Position numbers and translations under genes: made by a program
The notes under the pieces: model-generated
The model's database searches: none
Seen by the model: only the letters and a program-made list of their open reading frames with translations
Told to the model about the DNA's origin: nothing
Shown: positions 5,900 to 13,596 of the stretch, piece after piece
How the letters are laid out: the number at the start of each line of letters is the position of its first letter
Position numbering within the stretch: position 1 is the first letter of the stretch
Assembly (NCBI GenBank): GCA_049587715.1
Contig: JBAVEL010000101.1
Location: 1-15,978, forward strand
DNA length: 15,978 nucleotides
From: JBAVEL01 sp049587715
GTDB taxonomy: Bacteria > Bacteroidota > Ignavibacteria > UBA10030 > UBA6906
Direction: 5' to 3'

Positions 5900-7507
5900 A
5901 TGAAGAAGGAAATCGTCATCAATGTCGGCTCCAACGAAACACGCATTGCGATAACCGAAGACGGCCGTCTGGCCGAGCTGTTCGTTGAGACGCCCCACAA
6001 GGAGAAGCTCGTCGGCGACATCTACCTGGGCAAGGTAGCCAAGGTCATGCCGGGCATCAAGGCCGCGTTCGTGGACATCGGCCTTCAGCAGGACGGGTTT
6101 CTCCATTTCTCCGACATCGGCCACCGGTTCGAGGAGTACTCCGCCATGCTCGGGGACGACGAGGCGGATGAAGAGGAGGAGGACCCCTCCTCTCCCCCCG
6201 AGGCCGGGACAGCCGAGGGCGCCCCTTCCGGGGGGGGGACTCCCGCCGCCCCGCGAATCCGGGAGGCGCGGCCGCAACGCAGGGAGATTCAGCTTGAGAA
6301 GAACCAGGACGTCATCGTCCAGGTCACCAAGGAGCCCGTCGGGAAGAAGGGGGTGCGCGTCACCTCGGAGGTGTCTCTGGCCGGGCGGTTTCTGGTCCTT
6401 CTCCCCTTCGACGGGAAAGTGGGCATCTCCAAGAAGCTGACAAACTTCAAGGAGAAGCGGCGGCTTCGCAAGATCGTGCAGAGCATCCTCCCCGAGGGCT
6501 TCGGCGTGATCATCCGGACCGTGGCCGAAGGAAAGGATGAATCCTCCATCCGGACCGACCTGCAGGACCTCCTGGATACGTGGCGGGAGATCGAGAAGAC
6601 CGTCAAATCGGAGACTGCCCCGGCGCTCCTCTTCAAGGACATGGCCACCACATCCAGCGTCATCCGGGACCTCTTCTCGAACGACGTGAGCCGTGTGGTG
6701 GTGGATGACCGGAAGATGTTCCGGGAGATCCATTCCTACATCAAGTACACCTCCCCCTCTCTCCTCGAAAAACTGGAACTGCACAAGGGGCGCCAGCCGA
6801 TCTTCGACGCTCACGGAATCGAGAAGGAGATGGAGGTCTCGCTGCAGCGCAAGGTCTGGCTGAAGAGCGGCGGCTACATCATCATCGAGCCCACCGAGGC
6901 CATGGTGGTCATCGATGTCAACAGCGGGCGGTATGCGGCGAAAAGGGACCAGGAGCTCAACTCCCTGCGGACCGATCTGGAGGCGGCGCGGGAGATCTGC
7001 CGGCAGCTCCGCCTCCGGGACATGGGGGGGATCATCGTGGCGGACTTCATCGACCTCGATGACGAGAAGAACAGAAAGAAGGTCTTTGAGGAGCTCAGGA
7101 AGGAATTCCGCCGGGACCGGGCGAAGGTCACGGTGCTTCCCATGACCGAATTCGGGCTCGTGCAGATCACGCGGCAGCGGATCCGGCAGAGCATCGTCCA
7201 CAGCTTCACGGAGCCGTGTCCGGCCTGCAATGGCACGGGTCTCCTGCAATCCCGGACCACCACCATGAACCAGCTGGAACGCTGGATCCGGCGCTTCAAG
7301 GCCGAGACGCACGGCCTCCGGATCATCATGCGCGTGCACCCGGAAATCGCGGTCCAGCTCAAGCAGGGGATTGTCAGCAGACTGCGGAGGATGATGCTGC
7401 GGCACCGGCTTCTGATCGCACTGGAAGCGGACTCCTCCCTTGCATTCGGGGAGTTCCGCGTCATGCTCCCGGGGGACCGGAAAGACATCACGGATCAATT
7501 CAAGTAG
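5900..7507 (+). CDS. rng: Ribonuclease E/G family endoribonuclease
   Basis: Single-strand-specific endoribonuclease for rRNA and tRNA processing and mRNA decay. In 535 residues: an S1 RNA-binding domain (about 34-145) interrupted after SDIGHRF by an acidic Gly/Pro-rich insert (about 84-128, with DDEADEEEE), then the 5'-sensor and RNase H-like region, then the DNase I-like catalytic domain. The two metal-binding aspartates are visible in VVIDVNSGR (D339) and GGIIVADFIDLDD (D382). The zinc-link motif is CPACNGTG (440-447), followed by the small domain. It lacks the long C-terminal scaffold of RNase E, hence the RNase G name. The ATG at 5900 fits the family start (KKEIVINVG), but its ribosome binding site is weak (AGAAAG at 5886-5891). 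It heads the plus-strand gene run; gcvT follows after 19 bases. Confidence 0.95.
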   Translation: MKKEIVINVGSNETRIAITEDGRLAELFVETPHKEKLVGDIYLGKVAKVMPGIKAAFVDIGLQQDGFLHFSDIGHRFEEYSAMLGDDEADEEEEDPSSPPEAGTAEGAPSGGGTPAAPRIREARPQRREIQLEKNQDVIVQVTKEPVGKKGVRVTSEVSLAGRFLVLLPFDGKVGISKKLTNFKEKRRLRKIVQSILPEGFGVIIRTVAEGKDESSIRTDLQDLLDTWREIEKTVKSETAPALLFKDMATTSSVIRDLFSNDVSRVVVDDRKMFREIHSYIKYTSPSLLEKLELHKGRQPIFDAHGIEKEMEVSLQRKVWLKSGGYIIIEPTEAMVVIDVNSGRYAAKRDQELNSLRTDLEAAREICRQLRLRDMGGIIVADFIDLDDEKNRKKVFEELRKEFRRDRAKVTVLPMTEFGLVQITRQRIRQSIVHSFTEPCPACNGTGLLQSRTTTMNQLERWIRRFKAETHGLRIIMRVHPEIAVQLKQGIVSRLRRMMLRHRLLIALEADSSLAFGEFRVMLPGDRKDITDQFK

Positions 7508-7526
7508 ACGACGGAGCGGGAAGAGC

Positions 7527-8609
7527 GTGAAACAGACGGCATTCCATGAGGTCCACACGCGGCTGGGGGGGAAGATGGTGGATTTTGCCGGATTCCGGAT
7601 GCCGGTGCAATACACCGGGATCATGGAGGAGCACCGGAGGGTCCGGCAGAGCGTGGGGGTTTTCGATGTCTCCCACATGGGAGAGGTGGAGCTGAGCGGA
7701 CCGGGTGCCGCTGCGTTTCTCCAGTCGGTGACGATCAACGACATCAACCGGCTCGTCCCCGGGAAGGTGCAGTACTCGGCCATGTGCGAGGAGGACGGCG
7801 GCATCGTGGATGACCTTCTCGTGTATCACATGGGCGACCGGTACATGATGGTCCTGAACGCCGCCAACAACACGAAGGACATCGCCTGGCTGCAGAGCCG
7901 CCTCCCGGGCGATGTCACCCTGACCGATGTGGGGGAGAAGACCTCCTTGCTGGCAGTACAGGGCCCCCGGGCGGAGCAGGCGCTGCAGCCGCTGACCGCC
8001 GTTGAGCTCGCGTCCATATCCTCCTACCATTTCGCGCGAGGGGTCCTTGCCGGTGTCCCCATGATCATCTCCCGGACGGGCTACACGGGGGAGGCGGGTT
8101 TCGAGCTTTACTTCCCCTCCGATCCGGAGCCGGGGCGCAGGGTGTGGGATGCCATCATGGACGCGGGAGGCCCGTATGCCATCGGTCCTGCGGGGCTGGG
8201 GGCGCGGGATACACTCCGCCTGGAGATGGGCTACTGCCTCTATGGAAACGACATCGACCGTTCCACGAATCCCCTGGAGGCGGGGCTGGGCTGGATCACG
8301 AGACTGGAGAAGGGGAACTTCGTCGGGCGCGATGCCCTCGTGGAGGTGCGGCGCGCAGGACTCCGCAGAAAGCTGGTGGGATTCACGCTTGCCGATCGAG
8401 CATTCCCGCGCCATGGATACGAGGTCCGGGCCGGAGGGAAGGCCGTGGGGCGGGTCACCTCGGGGACCTTCTCGCCCACGCTGGAGACGGGGCTCGGGAT
8501 GGGCTACGTGCCGGCGGAGCTTGCCTCTGCGGGGACTTCTCTTTCGGTGGTGGTGCGCGGGCGGGAAATCCCCGCCACCGTCTGTGCGCTTCCCTTTGTG
8601 AAGAAATGA
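7527..8609 (+). CDS. gcvT: Aminomethyltransferase (glycine cleavage system T protein)
   Basis: Transfers the methylene group from aminomethyl-lipoyl H protein to tetrahydrofolate, releasing ammonia. 360 residues from the GTG at 7527-7529, close to the family length. The start KQTAFHEVHTRLGGKMVDFAG is the classical GcvT N-terminus, and purine-rich GGAGCGGGAAGAG precedes it. Conserved blocks include FDVSHMGEVELSG (46-58), GGIVDDLLVY with the Asp pair 95-96 in the active-site region, TGYTGEAGFELYFP (184-197) and DRSTNPLEAGLGW (244-256). These separate it from the folate-binding YgfZ family. The other glycine cleavage genes (gcvH, gcvP) are not in the window, so the rest of the complex must be elsewhere. 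An in-frame extension upstream into rng exists but lacks family similarity. Confidence 0.95.
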   Translation: MKQTAFHEVHTRLGGKMVDFAGFRMPVQYTGIMEEHRRVRQSVGVFDVSHMGEVELSGPGAAAFLQSVTINDINRLVPGKVQYSAMCEEDGGIVDDLLVYHMGDRYMMVLNAANNTKDIAWLQSRLPGDVTLTDVGEKTSLLAVQGPRAEQALQPLTAVELASISSYHFARGVLAGVPMIISRTGYTGEAGFELYFPSDPEPGRRVWDAIMDAGGPYAIGPAGLGARDTLRLEMGYCLYGNDIDRSTNPLEAGLGWITRLEKGNFVGRDALVEVRRAGLRRKLVGFTLADRAFPRHGYEVRAGGKAVGRVTSGTFSPTLETGLGMGYVPAELASAGTSLSVVVRGREIPATVCALPFVKK

Positions 8610-8635
8610 CCTCCGCAGGAGCGGGAGCCGGAGCG

Positions 8636-9412
8636 ATGAAGGTGGATCTGGTCTTTACCCCCGGTCAGGTGGACGAGATGTCTCTCCGGGGAAAGACGGT
8701 CGTGATGATTGATGTCCTGCGCTCCAGCACGACGATTGTCACCGCGCTCCGCAACGGAGCCAAGGAGGTCATTCCCGTGGCCACCGTGGAGTCGGCCGTC
8801 AAGATCTCCGGGAACCTCTTCGGCGATGTCATCCTGCTGGGAGGGGAGCGGAATGGCCGCATGATCGAGGGCTTCCACCTGGGCAACTCCCCCGCGGAGT
8901 ACACGGAGGAGAAGGTGAAGGGAAAGTCGATCATCTTCAGCTCCACCAACGGGTCGCAGGCGATGGTAAGAGCCCGCCACGCCCAGGAGTTGCTCGTGTG
9001 CGGTTTTGTGAACATCTCCGCGGTGGCGGAGCATCTCCGGGAGGGATCGCAGGCCTGCACGATCGTATGTGCGGGGCGGTCGGGGGCGTTCTCTCTCGAG
9101 GATGCAGTCTGCGGCGGGTTCCTCATCCACAAGCTCGCGATGGAAGGGGACCATGCGGAGCTCTCCGACGCCGCCATGGGAGCACACGCCCTCTACAAAT
9201 CTTTCGGCAGGAGTATTCTCAAGATGATCCGCGGCTCGGAACACGGCCGCCATCTTGCGGAGATCGGTTTCGCAGGGGATCTGCCTCTCTGTGCGGAGGT
9301 GGACACGATTCCTCTTGTTCCCTGCCTTGCGGGCAACGTGATCCGCAGGAAGCGGAATCCGGATCCGGCGGAGCACGCCCCCGCGCGCCCCGTCCCTTCC
9401 AGGGGGCGTTGA
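8636..9412 (+). CDS. comB: ComB-family phosphatase (2-phosphosulfolactate phosphatase-like)
   Basis: 258 residues. It matches the ComB family, whose founding archaeal member removes phosphate from 2-phosphosulfolactate in coenzyme M synthesis; homologues are widespread in bacteria, often with unproven substrates. Visible family blocks are IDVLRSSTTIVTAL (25-38), LGGERNGRMIEGFHLGNSP (68-86), STNGSQA (103-109) and CAGRSGAFSLEDAVCGG (145-161). It is cytoplasmic with no signal peptide. I chose the ATG at 8636 because GGGAG (8623-8627) lies eight bases upstream and the family begins at this point. An ATG at 8606, ten codons earlier, overlaps the gcvT stop as ATGA and cannot be excluded. The stop overlaps the ftsK start by one base. 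The symbol follows the archaeal family and is unrelated to the competence gene of the same name. Confidence 0.85.
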   Translation: MKVDLVFTPGQVDEMSLRGKTVVMIDVLRSSTTIVTALRNGAKEVIPVATVESAVKISGNLFGDVILLGGERNGRMIEGFHLGNSPAEYTEEKVKGKSIIFSSTNGSQAMVRARHAQELLVCGFVNISAVAEHLREGSQACTIVCAGRSGAFSLEDAVCGGFLIHKLAMEGDHAELSDAAMGAHALYKSFGRSILKMIRGSEHGRHLAEIGFAGDLPLCAEVDTIPLVPCLAGNVIRRKRNPDPAEHAPARPVPSRGR

Positions 9413-11886
9413 TGGGCCGGTCCGGACGCCCCCGCCCGGTTTCCGAGGAAACGGCTCGCGACGGCCCCGGACGCGCCGGCGAGCGGAGGATGGCGGTTGT
9501 GGGCATCCTCCTGATGGTGACGGCTCTCCTGATCCTGCTTGCCCTCATCTCCTACAATGCCGCGGACGAAGCCGTTGCCGGGGCGGGAGCCGGGGACCTG
9601 GTGGGGGTCCTCATTGACGACGCCGATGCGCGCGCCATGGCCGACCGGGCGGGCAACTGGCTCGGCCTGGCAGGCGCCGTGATTTCCTCCTTCCTCATCA
9701 AGTCCACGCTGGGATACAGCATCCTCTGCCTTCCTTTCCTCCTGGGAGCCGTCGCCTGGACGATTCTGCGGGGGGGGGAAATACGCCGTCTGCGCGCGAT
9801 CGTCAACTACACGCTGGTGACGGCCATCCTGATCTCCTCCCTCATGGGCATGGCCCGCCTGATCCTGGGCCCGGAGACTCTCCTCATGGAGTGGAGCGGA
9901 GCCATGGGGGACTTTCTGGCTGCGGTTCTCTCGGGGCTTCTCGGAAAGGCCGGAGGGAGCCTGGTGCTCCTGACCGGACTGGTGATCGTCATCGTGCTGG
10001 TGACCGATGTGGACCTGCGAAAGGCGGCCGGCCTCGCACGGGATGCCGCCGCCGCGCTCCCCTCCCGGCTCGTGGAGTGGAAGAACCGGCTGTACGGACC
10101 GCGGAGGGAGGGAGTGGGAGCCGGGCCGGAACCTGAGACCCGCCCCGGGGGGAGGGTCCGCATCAGGAAGCCCCCCCTGGAAGAGCCGCCTGGCGGACTC
10201 CCGGAGGGGCCCGGGGAAGAAGCGGGGGAACCTCCCCGTGAGGCCTCCATCCTGGAGGCCGGCCGGGGTGCTGAGGAACCTGCCGGAGTTCCCCTCCATC
10301 CCGTTCCGGGGGAGTCTGCTCCCGGGCGGGGTGCGCTTTCCGGGGAGGCGGAACAGGATGCGCCGCATGAGTCCCCCGGTGGGCCGCCGCCGGGAGAAGA
10401 GGAGCCGGAGTATGTGTTTCCCGGTGTGGACCTGCTGAACCCGCCGCGGCCCCAGCGGGAGGAGGTGGCCGAGGAGGAGCTGCGGGCCCACGCGGCACTC
10501 CTGCGGGAGACCCTGGCGCAATTCGACGTGGAGCTCGAGAACATCAGCGTGACCCCGGGACCGGTGGTCACGCTCTATGAGCTTGTTCCGGCCAGCGGCG
10601 TCAAGATAGCCCGGATCGTGAGCCTCGAGAACGACATCGCGCTCAAGCTCGCCGCGAAAGGGATCCGGATCATGGCGCCGATTCCGGGCAAGTCGGCGGT
10701 GGGGGTGGAAATCCCCAACAGCCACCCCGCGGTTGTCACCATCCGGAGTGTGCTCAACTCGGCGCGGTTCCGTGAAACGGACGCCCGCCTTCCCCTGGCC
10801 CTCGGAAAGACGATCTCCGGGGAGGTGTTCACGGACGACCTTTCGCGGATGCCGCATCTCCTGATCGCGGGTTCCACCGGGTCGGGCAAGAGCGTCGGCA
10901 TCAACACAATGCTCGCGAGCCTGCTGTTCCGCCTGCATCCCTCCGATCTCAAGCTGGTGCTGATAGATCCGAAGAAGATCGAACTCACCCAGTACGGACG
11001 GCTTGCCGGCCATTTCCTTGCGGTCTCGCCCGATGTGGACGAGCAGATCATCACGGCTCCGCGAAACGCGGTGCTTGCCCTCAAGGGAGTGGAGTTCGAG
11101 ATGGAGCGGCGCTACGACCGCCTTGCCGCGGCCGGGGTCCGGAGCATCACCGACTACAACGAGCGGGTCCGGGGGCGGCGCCTGCGGAACACCGATACGA
11201 TTGTGCACGCAAAGATGCCGTACATCGTGGTTGTGATCGACGAGCTGGCGGATCTGATGATGACCGCCGCGCGCGAGGTGGAAGAGCCCATCGCCCGCCT
11301 GGCGCAGCTCGCCCGCGCCGTCGGCATCCATCTCGTGCTTGCCACCCAGCGTCCCTCGGTGGATGTGATCACCGGTGTCATCAAGGCCAACTTCCCGGCC
11401 CGGATCGCATACCAGGTGGCAACCAAGATTGACTCCCGCACGATTCTGGACGCCAACGGAGCCGAGCAGCTTCTGGGGAACGGCGACATGCTCTATCTGG
11501 CCAGCGGAAGCCCCAAGCCGGTCCGCCTCCAGAACGCCTACATCGCCCCGGAAGAGGTGGACGCCCTCACCGAGCACATCGGCCGCCAGAAGGGATATGC
11601 CCAGCCCTTCCTGCTCCCCTCCATTCTGGAGCGCAAGAAGGGGGGGGAGGGCGCAGGGCCCGACGGAAGAGACGACCTCTTCTCGGAAGCGGCGCGTCTG
11701 ATTGTGCGGCATCAGCAGGGGTCGGTCTCCCTTCTCCAGAGGCGCCTGAAGGTGGGATACTCGCGGGCCGCCAGGCTGGTGGATGAGCTGGAAAGCGCAG
11801 GAATTGTCGGTCCCTACGACGGGAGCAAGGCCAGGGAGGTTCTGATTGGGAGCGAGAGTGAACTGGATGCGTTTCTCAGGCGCTGA
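9412..11886 (+). CDS. ftsK: DNA translocase FtsK/SpoIIIE
   Basis: Membrane-anchored hexameric ATPase that pumps chromosomal DNA through the division septum and promotes dimer resolution. 824 residues: four hydrophobic regions (about 28-49, 84-118, 131-152, 168-198), a Gly/Pro/Glu-rich linker (about 227-345), then the motor. Walker A is GSTGSGKS (487-494) and Walker B is VVVIDELADLMM (606-617, D610/E611). The C-terminal winged-helix gamma domain begins near DLFSEAARLIVRHQQGSVSLLQRRL. Within the motor a GHFLAVSPD...QIIT stretch (about 537-553) precedes the EMERRY helix and resembles FtsK of Bacteroidota-related groups. The ATG at 9412 shares its A with the comB stop (TGATG), indicating coupled translation. 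A G9 run at 9770-9778 lies in the coding sequence. The overlap with lolA at the 3' end is 20 bases if lolA starts at 11867. Confidence 0.97.
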   Translation: MGRSGRPRPVSEETARDGPGRAGERRMAVVGILLMVTALLILLALISYNAADEAVAGAGAGDLVGVLIDDADARAMADRAGNWLGLAGAVISSFLIKSTLGYSILCLPFLLGAVAWTILRGGEIRRLRAIVNYTLVTAILISSLMGMARLILGPETLLMEWSGAMGDFLAAVLSGLLGKAGGSLVLLTGLVIVIVLVTDVDLRKAAGLARDAAAALPSRLVEWKNRLYGPRREGVGAGPEPETRPGGRVRIRKPPLEEPPGGLPEGPGEEAGEPPREASILEAGRGAEEPAGVPLHPVPGESAPGRGALSGEAEQDAPHESPGGPPPGEEEPEYVFPGVDLLNPPRPQREEVAEEELRAHAALLRETLAQFDVELENISVTPGPVVTLYELVPASGVKIARIVSLENDIALKLAAKGIRIMAPIPGKSAVGVEIPNSHPAVVTIRSVLNSARFRETDARLPLALGKTISGEVFTDDLSRMPHLLIAGSTGSGKSVGINTMLASLLFRLHPSDLKLVLIDPKKIELTQYGRLAGHFLAVSPDVDEQIITAPRNAVLALKGVEFEMERRYDRLAAAGVRSITDYNERVRGRRLRNTDTIVHAKMPYIVVVIDELADLMMTAAREVEEPIARLAQLARAVGIHLVLATQRPSVDVITGVIKANFPARIAYQVATKIDSRTILDANGAEQLLGNGDMLYLASGSPKPVRLQNAYIAPEEVDALTEHIGRQKGYAQPFLLPSILERKKGGEGAGPDGRDDLFSEAARLIVRHQQGSVSLLQRRLKVGYSRAARLVDELESAGIVGPYDGSKAREVLIGSESELDAFLRR

Positions 11887-12568
11887 GCTTGTGCGGTGCG
11901 TGTTCATCGGGACCCTCTGCGCCTGCGCGCTGACGGCGGGGCCCGTTGCTTCTTTCCCTCTGGCCGCGGCGGGGCCCCTTCCTCCCTCCTCGGAAGACCC
12001 CGAGGAAGTGCTCCGGCAGCTTGCGCGCGCCTATGACGGCCTGGAAGACGCCGTCATCCGGTTCACGCGGCAGGTCCGATTCGGGGCCGGCCGGCTGGAA
12101 CAGACACACAAGGGTGTGCTGTGGCTGAAGAAGGGCAACATGCGGCGGCTGGAGACGGAGGAACGCACCATCGTCACCGACGGCCGCACCGTGTGGTCCT
12201 ACTCCCCCCTCACGCGCCAGGTCATGATCGACGATTTCCGTCCGGATGCCCCCTTTGCCTCTCCGGACCGGATCCTGGGGGAGGCGCCCGGGAACTACGA
12301 CGGGACGGTCCTGGGCAGGGAACGCCTGGGAAACACTCCCGTCATCCTCATCAAATTGACTCCAAGGGACGAGGCGCATGGCGCCTTCCCCATGAGACTC
12401 TGGGTGGATCCCCATCGGTGGATGATCCTCAAGGCGGAGGTCCGGGAAGACACGGACAGGGTGGTGTTGTACACCGCAGATGAGATCCGGACGGACACGG
12501 GACTTGAGGATGCCCGCTTCCGCTACGTCCCTCCCGACGGGGCGGAGATTGTGGACCTCCGGCGGTGA
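11867..12568 (+). CDS. lolA: Outer-membrane lipoprotein carrier protein LolA family
   Basis: Periplasmic chaperone that takes lipoproteins from the LolCDE transporter to the outer membrane. 233 residues with a signal peptide (hydrophobic CVFIGTLCACALTAG, about 11-25, with plausible cleavage near residue 35). The mature part begins with a helix EEVLRQLARAYDGLEDAVIRF and then the LolA beta pattern: GVLWLKKGNMRRLE, IVTDGRTVWSYSPLTRQV, and VDPHRWMILKAEV. The start is uncertain: the ATG at 11867 inside the ftsK end gives a sensible signal peptide and has GAGAG eight bases upstream, but GTG at 11858 (five bases after GGGAGC) is also possible. Its stop overlaps the next start. ftsK followed by lolA is a recurring order in several diderm groups. 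Confidence 0.85.
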   Translation: MRFSGAELVRCVFIGTLCACALTAGPVASFPLAAAGPLPPSSEDPEEVLRQLARAYDGLEDAVIRFTRQVRFGAGRLEQTHKGVLWLKKGNMRRLETEERTIVTDGRTVWSYSPLTRQVMIDDFRPDAPFASPDRILGEAPGNYDGTVLGRERLGNTPVILIKLTPRDEAHGAFPMRLWVDPHRWMILKAEVREDTDRVVLYTADEIRTDTGLEDARFRYVPPDGAEIVDLRR

Positions 12569-13596
12569 GTCCCCCCGCGGCCTTCTCCGGCAGATCCCTC
12601 CTCCGGCTGGGGGGAAGCCTCCTGCTGGCAGGGGGTTTCCTGTATCTTGCCTTCCGCACTGTCGACCTGGATATGATGTGGGAATCGCTGCGCGGTGTAC
12701 GGTACGGATGGCTCTTCCTGCTCTTTGTCTCCCTCATGGCCAGCCATCTGGTGCGCGCTCACAGGTGGGGAGTCATGCTCGGGCCCGTCAAGCGCGGCAT
12801 CGGCCTCCGCAACCTCTTTGCGGGCGTTCTCGTGGGCTACATGGTCAACAACGTCCTCCCCCGCGCGGGTGAGCTGGTGCGTCCCTATGCCCTGGCACGG
12901 CTCGAGTCCATCCCTGCCGGAGCCGCTTTCGGGAGCATCGTCTTCGAACGACTCATCGACATGCTCACCTTCCTGCTTCTCGTCCTTCTGGTTCCCTTCC
13001 TCTATGCGGGGCCCCTGCAGTCCGCTTTCCCCTGGCTGGAAACCACCGGGATGTACGCGGCCGTCCTGACCCTGGGGGTCTTCCTGGCTCTGGTTGTGAT
13101 GATGCTCCGCCGGGGCTGGACGGACCGGTTTCTGGCTCTCATCCGCCGCGTCCTGCCTCCGGGTCCTGCGGAGCGCATCTGCCGGCTCACGCACTCCTTC
13201 CTGGACGGGTTCATGATGCTGCGGGATCCGGGGCGCATTGCCCTTTTCCTCGCACAGAGCGCGGCGGTCTGGGGGCTCTATGCCCTGAACCTGTACATCG
13301 GATTCCGTGCCTTCGGCCTCGGGGAGCGGCTGGACGGGAGTGCCTCCCTTGTCGTGCTGGCCATCTCCAGCATCGGCGTCGCCCTTCCCACGCCGGGCGG
13401 ACTCGGCACCTATCACCTTTTCGTGTCGCAGACCCTGACGCAGCTCTACGGTGTCCCCGCCCCGGTGGCCCTCAGCTACGGGACGGCCGTCCATGCCGTG
13501 GGGTATGTGGGGGTCACGCTGTGGGGACTCTACTTCTTTTTCAGGGATCACATCCGGGTTGCCGAGGCCCTCCGGACCGGGGGAGGCGCCTCGTGA
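12565..13596 (+). CDS. Flippase-like membrane protein, lysylphosphatidylglycerol synthase TM family (UPF0104)
   Basis: A 343-residue polytopic membrane protein with about eight hydrophobic helices. Family signatures are the HLVRAHRW segment (61-68), GYMVNNVLPRAGELVRPY (91-108), FERLIDMLTF (127-136) and PTPGGLGTYH (275-284). These define the integral membrane part of MprF-type lysyl-PG synthase/flippases and the stand-alone YbhN/AglD-like proteins. No soluble aminoacyl transferase domain is attached, so lipid lysylation is not supported; transport or remodelling of a lipid or polyprenyl-linked sugar is a common guess for stand-alone members. The GTG at 12565 overlaps the lolA TGA (GTGA), and its own stop overlaps the next GTG in the same way. 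No other start fits upstream. Confidence 0.82.
   Translation: MSPPAAFSGRSLLRLGGSLLLAGGFLYLAFRTVDLDMMWESLRGVRYGWLFLLFVSLMASHLVRAHRWGVMLGPVKRGIGLRNLFAGVLVGYMVNNVLPRAGELVRPYALARLESIPAGAAFGSIVFERLIDMLTFLLLVLLVPFLYAGPLQSAFPWLETTGMYAAVLTLGVFLALVVMMLRRGWTDRFLALIRRVLPPGPAERICRLTHSFLDGFMMLRDPGRIALFLAQSAAVWGLYALNLYIGFRAFGLGERLDGSASLVVLAISSIGVALPTPGGLGTYHLFVSQTLTQLYGVPAPVALSYGTAVHAVGYVGVTLWGLYFFFRDHIRVAEALRTGGGAS

Noticed and set aside
5776..5988. Possible small ORF in the RNase G leader (ATG at 5776) overlapping the rng start
   Set aside because: No ribosome binding site, composition like shadow frames, and it runs 89 bases into rng. A leader peptide cannot be excluded but nothing supports it.
7440..7526. 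Longer gcvT start inside rng (TTG at 7440)
   Set aside because: The added Arg/Ser-rich residues do not match the GcvT N-terminus, and the GTG at 7527 has a better ribosome binding site.
5870..7804. 644-codon open frame antisense to rng and gcvT
   Set aside because: Same GC-rich shadow effect; it spans two recognised genes and shows no protein family features.
11643..11650. KOPS-like GGGNAGGG octamer within ftsK
   Set aside because: G-rich octamers are expected by chance in this sequence, and the KOPS motif of this organism is unknown.
9193..11907. 904-codon open frame antisense to ftsK
   Set aside because: Its protein is full of Arg, Gly, His and Pro with no domain pattern, while the opposite strand encodes an intact FtsK. 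In GC-rich DNA the complementary frame often stays open.
11910..11930. Possible lipobox cysteine in the LolA signal peptide
   Set aside because: The residues before the cysteines (GTLC, LCAC) do not fit the lipobox, and LolA proteins are soluble in the periplasm.
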